From Nostoc carneum NIES-2107 (GTDB taxonomy: Bacteria > Cyanobacteriota > Cyanobacteriia > Cyanobacteriales > Nostocaceae): a DNA stretch of 64,000 bases. How positions within the stretch are numbered: the first letter of the stretch is position 1; every line of letters begins with the position of its first letter. Below, piece by piece: positions 7,828-16,641 of this stretch. Both the position numbers and the translations under genes were made by a program. The stretch lies in the NCBI GenBank assembly GCA_002368155.1, contig AP018180.1, forward strand, positions 4,449,380-4,513,379. The letters are read 5' to 3'. The notes below the pieces were generated by a model, which saw only the letters and a list, made by a program, of their open reading frames with translations, had not been told where the DNA came from and made no database searches.

Positions 7828-9432
7828 TTACTGGCTATGTCCATCCCAAATGAGGGGAAAGGCATAATCTGAGAATGATAGTGAATCTTGATTATTGTTG
7901 CGGCTTTCTTGATCGATGACTTTCACAACCTTGTTATATATATCTTCAGCTTGCTGTAAGGAGTCACCGATGCTGGTTAATCCCAACTTGCCAAACTGCG
8001 ACAGACAACCCATGAGATGAAATACTGTACCTGTCTCCGTGCAGCTATCAAAATGTAATCTGTAATGAGCGATAATATCCATCAAATCATTAGGTAATAA
8101 TCCTTGATAGCGGTCTTTTTGCAGGTTGTCGGTAGCAATGTAATATTTGGGACGACCTTGTTGACTATAAAATAACCCAGTAGATAGGTCATAGCGACCG
8201 TTGGTTAATAGTTTCAGCGTCATAAAGGGATGGGTAGTACCGCCTTTACGCAGATTAATTTCGATCGCCTGAATATCCCACTGTCCATTACCCTGATCAA
8301 CAGCGATAAAATCTACACCAAACCTTTCTAAAGCGCCTTTCTGGGCAAGTTTTCTGCCAACTTGCAAACCTAGTTGCTGCAATTCCAAACGATAGCGTTC
8401 ATCGGCGGGGAATCGACAACCAAGATAAATTTGCCCATCTGGCCCTCCCAAGATTTGGTCGTGGGTGGAGAGAATTTCAACTTCACCTGTGGGTGTAATA
8501 CGTCCTTGGACGCTAGGCGATCGCTTAATTTCTCCTTCGACAAACGCCTCGACAATCGCCCCTAATTCTGCGATGCGTCCGGAAAAATTAGCCCAAGTCT
8601 CTTGGCTGGCTTGAAAGCGCATAGTTGCAAAGCGATCGCTAATTGCAGCAATTCTTTGAGCAGTACCAGCTTCTCCGGGTGCTACATTCATAATTGGTCT
8701 TAAATCTAGCAATGCATTTCCTTCTCCAGAAATACCTTCATTGAGTTTGACTACCATCCGTTGCAATGTCGGCTGGCGTTCCCATAACTCACAAGCGGCG
8801 ACTGCTAAATCTTTCTGGTTCCAAACTCTTTGGCTACCATCTGGATGGGGGACACCACATTCGGCAAATATTTGTCGACTACCACTTTTGGAACCCCAAA
8901 TCTGCAAATCTGGTGCAGCAGCGTACAAAGGTACATCTAATTTTAAAGATAATTCCGCTTCTAAAAATGTGGAATTGTAACAAACCATGAATGATTTTTC
9001 ATGGCGCAAAGATTGCTTAATTCTCTCTAGTAAGCGAGGACGTTCTAAAATCTTTTGACTGAGAGGTTTGAGAGAAGAATCATAAGTAGAAAGTAATAGT
9101 AAACGATTGCGGGCATGGGAAAAAGGTATTCCAGGTAGCAGTTGCAGATAGTAATCAATAATGCTAGGATGCAACGGCATTGATGTTACATAAATTAACC
9201 TTGTGCGCGGATTTCGTAACCGAATTAAAGAAAATAATAGTCTTTCTTCATAATGTTCGCAGCCTTCAACCTTTTGCAGTTCTCGCTGGTCGATACTCAA
9301 AGAAGGAATAATTAGAATATCCGCCTCACTGTTATCGAATAGCTCGATAGTTTTCCAGCGATCGCGTAAAGTGGATTGCAGACGGCGAAACCGATCAACC
9401 TGGTCTAAATCAGAAATATTAGCTGTTACCAT
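7828..9432 (-). CDS. Peptide ligase PGM1-related ATP-grasp protein
   Basis: The 534-residue protein resembles the ATP-grasp peptide ligases annotated as PGM1-related (after the pheganomycin ligase). An N-terminal domain of about 170 residues (ADILIIPSLS, RTRLIYVTSMPLHPSIIDYY) precedes an ATP-grasp core with VVKLNEGISGEGNALLDL (ATP-binding lysine and glycine-rich loop), VEAFVEGE, and the metal-binding end GVDFIAV...IEINLRKGGTTHP. I chose the ATG at 9432 (MVTANISDLD) because an AAGGG lies just upstream; the longer frame begins with TTG and an unlikely Ser/Arg-rich tail. It stands alone, without visible peptide-biosynthesis neighbours. The substrate is unknown. Confidence 0.75.
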   Translation of the reverse strand: MVTANISDLDQVDRFRRLQSTLRDRWKTIELFDNSEADILIIPSLSIDQRELQKVEGCEHYEERLLFSLIRLRNPRTRLIYVTSMPLHPSIIDYYLQLLPGIPFSHARNRLLLLSTYDSSLKPLSQKILERPRLLERIKQSLRHEKSFMVCYNSTFLEAELSLKLDVPLYAAAPDLQIWGSKSGSRQIFAECGVPHPDGSQRVWNQKDLAVAACELWERQPTLQRMVVKLNEGISGEGNALLDLRPIMNVAPGEAGTAQRIAAISDRFATMRFQASQETWANFSGRIAELGAIVEAFVEGEIKRSPSVQGRITPTGEVEILSTHDQILGGPDGQIYLGCRFPADERYRLELQQLGLQVGRKLAQKGALERFGVDFIAVDQGNGQWDIQAIEINLRKGGTTHPFMTLKLLTNGRYDLSTGLFYSQQGRPKYYIATDNLQKDRYQGLLPNDLMDIIAHYRLHFDSCTETGTVFHLMGCLSQFGKLGLTSIGDSLQQAEDIYNKVVKVIDQESRNNNQDSLSFSDYAFPLIWDGHSQ

Positions 9433-9977
9433 AACCCTTGCCCTGTCTTGATCCCAAGACTGTATTAATACTATGGTACATCTAGATGAGCGCTCAGATC
9501 GCAAGCTAGGACTGCTAAACAATTGCTGTGTACAGTAACTCAATTGATTAAGCAGAATTTGCTTCCTTCCTGGGATTTACACCTTAAGATTGAGCCAAAA
9601 AAATTTTTTTACATCTCTAGAGTGATAAAGTCTAACAACATAAAAGTTAATTTTGAAGCAGATGAGCAGGATAAATCCTTCATCACAAGAGAGTTGTATA
9701 CTTGTTTGCCGTGTTCAAGTTATTAGATTGTGTCAGGTGTGGGGAGAAATTATTTTAGTTACGTGCATTTACCAAACATTAGTTAAGTTGAGCTAATATC
9801 CGGGTTATCACAGCTTCAACTTATAAATGCTAAGTAATACACAAAGTAACCCTTGGGTTGAATTTTCGATCCAAGGTTTACTTTTAGGAATTAGTAGTTC
9901 GTAATTTGCAATTCGTAATTGAATCAGTTGATGATTCATCGTTTATCCTTCCTTGGTTAATTTGTAGGAAAAGCTAT
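9433..9977. other. Divergent intergenic region
   Basis: This 0.5-kb region separates the minus-strand ATP-grasp gene from the plus-strand SDR gene and must hold both promoters. Short tandem TTCGTAATT-type repeats are seen near 9896-9920. No gene is seen. Confidence 0.5.
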
Positions 9978-10835
9978 ATGCCAGAAGAGAAGACTTTGCA
10001 ACCACCCCAGCAACAACAGCCGCCTGGTAAAGAATCGGAAATGCAGCCAAAACCCAAAGCCGATGATGCTAAATACCAGGGTAGTGGCAAGTTAAAAGAT
10101 AAAGTAGCACTAATTACGGGTGGTGACAGTGGGATTGGCCGTGCAGTGGCGATCGCATTTGCCAAAGAAGGTGCAGATGTGGCGATCGTTTACTTGAACG
10201 AACACGATGATGCTAAAGAAACCAAACATTTAGTAGAACAACAAGGTAGGCGTGCAGTTGCGATCGCAGGCGATATTGGCGATGAAAATTTCTGCCAACA
10301 CACTGTACAACAAACAATAGACGAATTTGGTAAGCTCGATATTCTGGTTAATAATGCGGCTGAACAACATCCCCAAGAAAGTATCGAGGATATTACTAAA
10401 GAGCAGTTAGAACGCACTTTTCGGACGAATATTTTCTCGATGTTCTTCTTGACAAAAGCAGCATTAAAACACTTGCAAGAAGGCAGTGCAATTATTAATA
10501 CGACATCAGTAACAGCTTATAAAGGTAACCCCCAACTCCTTGATTACTCTTCTACTAAAGGTGCGATTGTAGCCTTTACTCGTTCCTTATCAAAAAGCTT
10601 GGTAGAAAAAAATATTCGGGTAAATGCTGTAGCACCAGGGCCAATTTGGACACCTTTAATTCCCTCAACTTTCCCTGAAGAGAAAGTGGAAAGTTTTGGT
10701 AAACAAGTACCGATGAAACGCCCTGGACAACCTGAAGAAGTTGCCCCTAGCTATGTATTTTTAGCCTCCTATGATAGTTCTTATATATCTGGTCAAGTCT
10801 TACACCCTAATGGCGGAGATGTAATCAACGGTTAA
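9978..10835 (+). CDS. SDR family oxidoreductase (glucose-dehydrogenase / general-stress type)
   Basis: This 285-residue short-chain dehydrogenase starts at the ATG at 9978 (MPEEKTLQPP); a TTG 72 bases upstream is less likely, and GGAAAAG precedes the ATG. A Pro/Gln-rich N-terminal extension of about 38 residues is followed by the nucleotide-binding TGGDSGIG (47-54), NNAAEQ, and the catalytic Ser177, Tyr190 and Lys194 (DYSSTKGA), then a PGPIWT loop. The extended N-terminus and NNAAEQHPQ motif are typical of the YhdF/YghA-like, stress-induced SDR group. The physiological substrate is unknown. It opens a region of stress-related genes. Confidence 0.88.
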   Translation: MPEEKTLQPPQQQQPPGKESEMQPKPKADDAKYQGSGKLKDKVALITGGDSGIGRAVAIAFAKEGADVAIVYLNEHDDAKETKHLVEQQGRRAVAIAGDIGDENFCQHTVQQTIDEFGKLDILVNNAAEQHPQESIEDITKEQLERTFRTNIFSMFFLTKAALKHLQEGSAIINTTSVTAYKGNPQLLDYSSTKGAIVAFTRSLSKSLVEKNIRVNAVAPGPIWTPLIPSTFPEEKVESFGKQVPMKRPGQPEEVAPSYVFLASYDSSYISGQVLHPNGGDVING

Positions 10836-11039
10836 TTTCTGCGAGCAAAATTAGCAGATTCAATATAGTTTTATATGCTCAGAACCTCGATTTATTAATA
10901 AGTTGGGGTTCTGAATCATATTAAATAAAATTTAGTAACCCTTGGGGAGAATACTTCGTCCTCCATTAGATGGATGAAGAATTTTGAATTGCTTAGTAAT
11001 CTATTTTTAAACAACAAGTAATTATTAGCAAATAGACAT

Positions 11040-11297
11040 ATGGCATCCACAACACCATTGCTCGGTACAGAATTAGTAGATTGTGCTAGAGCAAATGCTA
11101 AACAGGGTATTGAAACTGCTGCATACCAATGTGGTTATGGCAATGATCTCAATAGATTTGCCCAAGAACTAAGGCAAGCGTGCGAAGAAATGAATTTGCA
11201 AGTTAAAGAACTTACAGAACTAATTACTGACCAAGATTTGATATTACAAATAGGTACTGGCGAAGTAGTTGCTCCAGATACAGCTTCTGAACTTTAG
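11040..11297 (+). CDS. Conserved-looking small protein of unknown function
   Basis: This 85-residue acidic protein is not one I can assign. It starts with ATG, contains two cysteines (near residues 15 and 31) in LVDCARANAKQ and AYQCGYGND, and is mostly helical with heptad-like Leu/Ile spacing in the second half (MNLQVKELTELITDQDLIL). It lies on the same strand as the SDR gene, 200 bases downstream. The imperfect hairpin CAGAACC/GGTTCTG at 10880-10913 between them could separate their transcripts. Codon use looks native. Confidence 0.55.
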   Translation: MASTTPLLGTELVDCARANAKQGIETAAYQCGYGNDLNRFAQELRQACEEMNLQVKELTELITDQDLILQIGTGEVVAPDTASEL

Positions 11298-11305
11298 CGC
11301 ACAGG

Positions 11306-11376
11306 AGATCAAGAAGATGAGGGGAAATAAAAAACACCAATTACCAATTACCAATTACCCATTACCCATTACCCAG
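11306..11376. repeat. Heptamer tandem repeat (CCAATTA / CCCATTA) with shared flank
   Basis: Three CCAATTA heptamers and two CCCATTA heptamers are preceded by GATGAGGGGAAATAA. The same composite, flank included, recurs at 24479-24565. Such STRR repeats are a hallmark of heterocystous cyanobacteria. Confidence 0.8.
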
Positions 11377-11386
11377 TGACAAATTA

Positions 11387-12001
11387 TTACATATCATACA
11401 TTTTGGCTTCTGAAGCTTCTGGATATTCTTCGCAATATTCCTCAAAAGCTGTCTTAGGAGGCTTATGAGCGCGTTGGTGGGATATTTCTGCTTGCATTTC
11501 TTCGACAGCATCCCAAGCCGCAGCACATTCTCGAGAACGAATACCTGTGTCAGCACAAATGATCCTAGCTCTCTTAATTTCTTCTTGCAGTTCTTGTTCC
11601 AGTAGCGCTGTTCCAGATTGTTCCAGAAAGTCACTATGAGCCAGAATATCTGTGAGTGAGATAATACCCAGTAGTTCACCTTGGATAACTGGCGCTCTAT
11701 GTAAATGATATTCAGCAAATAAGCGTGCAACGTATTCTACAGCCAGGTCTGGATTGATAGTAATACAAGGTTTAGACATAATCTCATAAACGCGTATTGC
11801 ATGGGGATTTTTTCCATAAGCAATCACTTTATAAGTAATATCGCTTTCGCTAACAATACCGTAAGCATCTTGTTCGTGGCGACGATCTACAATTAACGCT
11901 CGCCAGTCTCTTGCTCTCATTAATTTAACTGCTTCAGCTACTGTTGCCGAACCGCGAATAGTGGCAACATCTTTAGTCATAATATCTGCTGCTTTCAACA
12001 T
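11387..12001 (-). CDS. CBS-CP12 fusion protein
   Basis: The 204-residue protein joins two CBS domains (about residues 3-60 and 69-122) to a CP12-like tail (about 134-204). CP12 is the disordered linker that ties GAPDH and phosphoribulokinase together in darkness; CBS pairs bind adenine nucleotides. The tail shows the CP12 core CAAAWDAVEEMQAE and the end YCEEYPEASEAKMYD. The first cysteine pair (Cys149, Cys159) is present with normal spacing. In the second pair Cys190 is present, but the partner position is Ala199. GGGAG lies upstream of the ATG at the right distance. Fusions of this kind are known in cyanobacteria and are thought to tune carbon metabolism by AMP or redox state. Confidence 0.88.
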   Translation of the reverse strand: MLKAADIMTKDVATIRGSATVAEAVKLMRARDWRALIVDRRHEQDAYGIVSESDITYKVIAYGKNPHAIRVYEIMSKPCITINPDLAVEYVARLFAEYHLHRAPVIQGELLGIISLTDILAHSDFLEQSGTALLEQELQEEIKRARIICADTGIRSRECAAAWDAVEEMQAEISHQRAHKPPKTAFEEYCEEYPEASEAKMYDM

Positions 12002-12155
12002 AGTTTATCTCCCAGAGAATCTTTGAATAACTCTGCAGACAAGGGCGAAAATTTCCAGCACTCAAGTGTTGACTAAGTAACTTTAAAGTTCTTTGAAAAT
12101 ACTGGCATCGCTCTCTGGTCTAACAGCTAATAGCTTGATATTTGCTATTTTATAA

Positions 12156-12671
12156 CTAGTTACTAACTACTGATTGCCATTCCTGCACGACTGATGGTGG
12201 AACCGAAATATTAATGAAGTGCTGGCCAGGCAAAGGAATACCAAGCTGTAGCGGCTCTATGGGCAATTTTGGCAAAATATTTTTGAAATCATACTGACCA
12301 ATGCTAGGTACTGGTGCTTCCTCTAAAAAAACATCGGGAGCAGTCAAGACCTCACCTGTAGCTTTAGTAATTTGCAGTGGTTGCGGATGAATCAATTCAG
12401 CAGAACCCGGAAACCCTACCAGTCGGAGATTGATGCTAGGCGGATGACCTGGATAAATTTGCTTCCACAAGATAACTTGCCAAGTATTTCCCGATTGATC
12501 GTCTAATTTAAGATGTGAGCGATAAATTATCTCGCCTGGTGCTTGTTCAAATTTAGTAATAGCTGCGATCGCAGTTTGATAGGATTTGATTTCTAAACCT
12601 AGGAATATCAACATCGTCAATATCCCCAGCAAAAGCATCCACCAAAATGATTTTAGGAAGCGACGCAACAT
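12156..12671 (-). CDS. DUF3122 domain-containing membrane-anchored protein
   Basis: This 171-residue protein starts at the ATG at 12671 (MLRRFLKSFWW), which is preceded by AAGGAG; an upstream extension in the same frame lacks such a site. Residues about 10-32 form one membrane segment or uncleaved signal (WWMLLLGILTMLIFLGL). The remainder matches the cyanobacterial DUF3122 family, with YRSHLKLDDQSGNTWQVILWK and INLRLVGFPG as visible landmarks. The domain should face the periplasm or lumen. Function is unknown. It lies between the CBS-CP12 and universal stress protein genes on the same strand. Confidence 0.75.
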   Translation of the reverse strand: MLRRFLKSFWWMLLLGILTMLIFLGLEIKSYQTAIAAITKFEQAPGEIIYRSHLKLDDQSGNTWQVILWKQIYPGHPPSINLRLVGFPGSAELIHPQPLQITKATGEVLTAPDVFLEEAPVPSIGQYDFKNILPKLPIEPLQLGIPLPGQHFINISVPPSVVQEWQSVVSN

Positions 12672-12739
12672 TAGGTGTATCTCCTTATTCTGCTTGAGGC
12701 TCAAGGGTGATTTATTTGGGGGTTTGTCAAGAGTTGGAG

Positions 12740-12759
12740 AGACGCGATTAATCGCGTCT
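12740..12759. repeat. 20-bp perfect palindrome
   Basis: AGACGCGATT/AATCGCGTCT is a perfect self-complementary sequence between the stress protein gene and the DUF3122 gene. Similar palindromes are dispersed in cyanobacterial genomes. Confidence 0.7.
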
Positions 12760-12814
12760 GTACAAAAGTCGGTCAAAGGTCAAAAGTTATTTGTCCCCAA
12801 TCCCCAGTCCCCCA

Positions 12815-13342
12815 TCACGTCACACTCGCCTTTTCTGGAACCACTGTTTCAGCTTGTGAAATATCCGTTAGATGCATAACGTGGACAGAGCATGGAGCAT
12901 GATGCAAGACGTAGTTACTGACGCTACCTAGAAATAGTTCTTTCAGTCCTGCGTGACCACGACGACCCATAACAATTAGATCAGATCCCCAACTAGCTGC
13001 TAATTGACAGATGATCCGACCCGGACTACCAAGGTGCTGGGTATATTCTGCATTTACGCCTGCTGTGTTTGCTTGGGCGCAGAAGGACTGTAGGATTTGA
13101 ATACCTTGATGTTTAAAAATATCCCATTGCTTTTGATAATATTCAAAGCTTTGGCTGCCTATTCCTGGATAATAGTCAAAATTGGATAGTATGGGTGCGT
13201 AAGGGCTACCTTCTTCTTCCGCAGATAGCACATGCACTAGCATCAAACTAGCTCCTGTTACCTTTGCTAAAGCTAAGGCTTGATCAAAAACCTGTTTTCC
13301 CATTGGCGAGCGATCCAATGCAACTAGAATTTTGTTGAACAT
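12815..13342 (-). CDS. Universal stress protein (UspA family)
   Basis: The 175-residue protein is a single UspA domain. It starts KILVALDRSPMGKQVFDQAL, contains SLMLVHVLS after the first helix, and ends with the ATP-binding loop GRRGHAGLKELFLGSVS, in which the G-x2-G-x9-G-S pattern is complete, so it should bind ATP. An insertion of about 30 residues (SPYAPILSNFDYYPGIGSQ) lies between strand 2 and helix 2, as in many cyanobacterial members. GGAGG precedes the ATG by six bases. Gene context (CBS-CP12, DUF3122, SDR) suggests a stress or low-energy response group. Confidence 0.92.
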   Translation of the reverse strand: MFNKILVALDRSPMGKQVFDQALALAKVTGASLMLVHVLSAEEEGSPYAPILSNFDYYPGIGSQSFEYYQKQWDIFKHQGIQILQSFCAQANTAGVNAEYTQHLGSPGRIICQLAASWGSDLIVMGRRGHAGLKELFLGSVSNYVLHHAPCSVHVMHLTDISQAETVVPEKASVT

Positions 13343-13977
13343 ATGTACCTCCGCGTCGAGTTGATAAATGGCTTGTGAGGTTTCTGGTTTCTAGATGCTA
13401 GTACTGCTCGCTGCTGGAAATTCACCAGGAGCTAGTGTTTTGATTCCCGTGCTGCTGTACTAGATTGGTAGAAATTTTCAAGGCCTTCACTAAAGTTTGA
13501 TTTACTTGCTTACACCTATGCTTATAGAGCTAAAAGTTGAGGAACTTGTGAGGGCATAGTTATAACTGCATCAGGCGATATTACGCGGTTAATATCAGCT
13601 ATTTTTCCTAATCTTTGGCTCGAACTCGAGCACTCCAAAGTGCTGACTCAACATCATTAAGATATTACAAATAAGTATTTTTACAATTGTAAAAAGTAAA
13701 AAATATCAACAATACTGAGACCTAGATAGTCTTGAAACAGCTAAAATTGCATGAAACATATTAAATAAGCGGTTAAATTAGATACTCTAATCGATAACAT
13801 TCGAGCGCAATCACAGACGCTATTGCTCAGTTTTTATGAGATTTAGAGTTCTGTTTATTTTGTTCCCCGGTTACAGCTAGCAACGTAAAAGCGGTTTCGC
13901 AGAGAACAACGCAGCTACAAACCTACTCTTGTTTTGACTACAGCAAATTTACCTCATCACTAATGGAGTACAAAATC
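13343..13977. other. Divergent intergenic region with a CACT/AGTG hairpin motif
   Basis: This 0.63-kb region separates the minus-strand stress protein gene from the plus-strand DUF4231 gene. At 13629-13652 it holds AGCACTCCAAAGTGCT followed by GACT, closely similar to a motif upstream of the CBS-CP12 gene (12057-12074). No gene is seen. Confidence 0.5.
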
Positions 13978-14829
13978 ATGACTAGTTCTGATATAACTAA
14001 TTTTGACCAGAAAAATCAGAGCGATATTTCCTATAAGTTAGAAAGCTTTTTCTCTACATCAGGTCGGGAAAGGTTGTTAACTTTGAAGCTAATAGAATAT
14101 TTCTTACTTGCCGTAGTTTTTGGCTCTGGAATGATTATTTTCTTTGGTCAAAATAATCAAAATCTAGTCATTGCTGGGGCAATTGGTCTAATTATTGCAA
14201 CTTTTCTATTTCTAATTAATAAACAGGCTGTTCAAGAATATAGTAATAATACTAACCAATCTGATATCCTCAGAAAAGCTGAACTCTATAATTATTTATC
14301 AGCCAATAATAACTCAGGCGATCGCAACTCTGTAACTCCAGCCAGAGCAAAGGCTTTACAGTATTGCCAAACATTGATTGAAGATTATAAAAGAACTCGC
14401 ACTTTGGCGAGAAACCTTTACTATATTTTGCAAATTGCAACTGTTATTTTATCTGGTGTTACGCCAATTTTGGTACTTGTAGATAAGTTAGAAACTGGAC
14501 AAGCTTGGCTAAAATGGCTTCCTGTAATCTGTCCCGCTATTGCTTCTATCGTTGCTAGTATTGTGACTTCTTTTCCTTTCCAAAAGAATTGGATTGCTGC
14601 TAATACAGCAGTGGAATTGTTAGAAGCTGAACAAGAAAAATTCATTTTGGGCATAACTCAGCCTTATCGCTGTTATGATGCCTCTGATTTTAGTCAACAA
14701 CAATTGCAAGCCAGCCAAGCCATAGAATACTTTATTGTGCAGGTCAATAATATTCATCTTCAACAGTTGCAACAATCAAATGAACCTCAGCAGTCAGAGA
14801 AGACAGAAGCAATTGCATCTAAAGAGTAA
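13978..14829 (+). CDS. DUF4231 domain-containing membrane protein
   Basis: This protein of about 283 residues has four predicted membrane segments: two close together near residues 35-85 (FLLAVVFGSGMIIFF, IAGAIGLIIATFLFLI) and two near 155-205 (LYYILQIATVILSG, ICPAIASIVASIV). The block between LEDYKRTRTLARN-like residues and AANTAVELLEAEQEKF matches the DUF4231/SLATT-type family, whose members are often linked to stress or conflict systems. I prefer the ATG at 13978 because GGAG lies ten bases upstream; another ATG at 13963 is in the same frame. The C-terminus is Gln-rich and hydrophilic. Function is unknown. Confidence 0.7.
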   Translation: MTSSDITNFDQKNQSDISYKLESFFSTSGRERLLTLKLIEYFLLAVVFGSGMIIFFGQNNQNLVIAGAIGLIIATFLFLINKQAVQEYSNNTNQSDILRKAELYNYLSANNNSGDRNSVTPARAKALQYCQTLIEDYKRTRTLARNLYYILQIATVILSGVTPILVLVDKLETGQAWLKWLPVICPAIASIVASIVTSFPFQKNWIAANTAVELLEAEQEKFILGITQPYRCYDASDFSQQQLQASQAIEYFIVQVNNIHLQQLQQSNEPQQSEKTEAIASKE

Positions 14830-15268
14830 TCTTAACTAGCAAAAAGTCAAAACTTATCAGTTATCAGTGAACGATAAAAGCTGATGACTGATAATTTATT
14901 TTGTCCAAATCTGATTATATTTAAAGAAGCTGGTACTAATTCTGGTAACATCAGTTTAATTAGTGAGTACACAGCAGATTTATCCTAGTGCAACAGAGAC
15001 AATCTCGAGCCAGTTGACAAAGTTCGGAAATTCTATAAATTAATCTTTATTCCCGTCTTTATTCATTTACTAGGGTTTTATTTCACGAGTTCTGAAGATT
15101 CAATAATTGTGTAGTCAAGAGTTGCTTGCTGCATCTTTAAATTCTAAAGTTTTGACTATGCACCTATCAGAATTAATGACATAAACATACCAGTTATAAG
15201 TATAGAATATTGCTGAGTAGCTGATAAAGCTCCATTAGTAAAATTTAATCCCTAAATATATAGGTGAT
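14830..15268. other. Intergenic region, 0.44 kb
   Basis: A short repeat with TTATCAGT and ACTGATAA arms lies at about 14854-14894, just after the DUF4231 gene, and could act as a weak terminator. The rest is AT-rich and presumably carries the promoter of the next gene. Nothing else is recognised. Confidence 0.4.
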
Positions 15269-16453
15269 ATGATCAAGATTCTGGACTCTACCTTAAGAGA
15301 GGGAGAACAAACTCCTGGAGTTTACTTCTCTCCTGAGATCAAGCTGGCGATCGCACAGTTTTTAGATTTAGTCGGGGTTGATATTATTGAAGCTGGAAAT
15401 CCAGCAGTTGATCGGGAAATTGCTAATGCTATAACAAAAATTTCTCATGCTGGTATTAAGGCGAAAATAGGCGCTCATTCCCTTTGCAGTATTGAGAATG
15501 TTAACAAATGCCTAGATTGTGGAATTGACTTTTTAGGTATTGTTTTTAGTGTTTCGGAAAAAAGGCTGCAACTTGACTACAATTTAAATTTGGCAGCAGC
15601 GCTAGATAAAATTGTGGAAGTTATTAGCTATGCCAGAAAGCAGCAAGATAATTTATTAATTCGGTATACACCAGAAGATACTGTTCGCTCAAAAATAGAG
15701 AATGTAATTGAAGCTGCTAGTGCCGCAGTCCAGGCAGGAGCTAATATTATCAGCATAGCAGATACGGCAGGATACACAACGCCATTTCTGCCAAATCGCA
15801 GTATTTCTTATTATGTAAAAGCTCTAAAAGCTGAATTAGCTAAGCGTGAATTATATCCGCAAATAGAAGTACATTGTCATAACGATAGAGGTTTAGCATT
15901 AGCAAATGCCTTAGATGCATATAGCGTTAATGCAGATATCATTGATGTCACGGTGATGGGTTTAGGTGAAAGAACTGGCATCGTTGATTTAGCGCAATTA
16001 CTCATAAATTTAATCGATATAGGTGAGGAAAAAACTAAGTGGGATCTCAAATATTTAAAGGATTTATATGAGTTAGTTAGCGAACATTCACATATTGCTA
16101 TTCCTCCCCATCAACCTATATTAGGAAAAAATGCCTTTACTCACTATGCAGGTTTGCATGTAAAAGCTGTATCTAAAGATGAGGAACTTTATCAAAGCCT
16201 CAATCCAGAAATTTTAGGATTAAAAAGTAGCGTTGCATTAGGTACGCAGTCGGGACGTAGTGCCATTAAACAAGCAATTCAGCAAATTGGTAGAGCCGAA
16301 TTAGCGGAAAATCCTGATTTGGTAGCAAAGATTTTGCAAGAAATTAAAGAAATCGCTAAAAGAGGTACACCTATTGATGTAGAAAAAGAACTACCAGCAA
16401 TTGTAGATCGTTGTGCCTTGAGCGAGCTAATTACTAATTGGATTGGCAAATAG
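15269..16453 (+). CDS. Homocitrate / isopropylmalate synthase family protein (NifV-like)
   Basis: The 394-residue protein is a DRE-TIM metallolyase-type Claisen condensing enzyme that joins acetyl-CoA to a 2-oxo acid. It starts with ILDSTLREGEQTPG (catalytic Arg10, metal-binding Asp6), has IRYTPEDTVRS and SIADTAGYTTP in the middle, the metal-binding HCHNDRGLALANAL, then GLGERTG and the C-terminal GKNAFTHYAGLHV cap. Its length fits homocitrate synthase (NifV) and lacks the LeuA regulatory domain. Homocitrate is part of the nitrogenase cofactor, but no nif genes flank it; the MFS exporter downstream raises the option of a biosynthetic role. Function is probable, substrate uncertain. Confidence 0.75.
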   Translation: MIKILDSTLREGEQTPGVYFSPEIKLAIAQFLDLVGVDIIEAGNPAVDREIANAITKISHAGIKAKIGAHSLCSIENVNKCLDCGIDFLGIVFSVSEKRLQLDYNLNLAAALDKIVEVISYARKQQDNLLIRYTPEDTVRSKIENVIEAASAAVQAGANIISIADTAGYTTPFLPNRSISYYVKALKAELAKRELYPQIEVHCHNDRGLALANALDAYSVNADIIDVTVMGLGERTGIVDLAQLLINLIDIGEEKTKWDLKYLKDLYELVSEHSHIAIPPHQPILGKNAFTHYAGLHVKAVSKDEELYQSLNPEILGLKSSVALGTQSGRSAIKQAIQQIGRAELAENPDLVAKILQEIKEIAKRGTPIDVEKELPAIVDRCALSELITNWIGK

Positions 16454-16641
16454 CTGTATATAGCCATAGATTTACTTAGCTGAGTATTAACAGCTTTAGC
16501 TCATATATATCTATTGACAGACCAACAAAACTGAGCATAATTGCTAGCAAAACCTCACTGGTAAATGCTGTAAATGATGAAGTAGTAAAATATGAAATTC
16601 AACCTTGAATATAGTTTGGATAATTTTGTGAGCTAGAGAAC

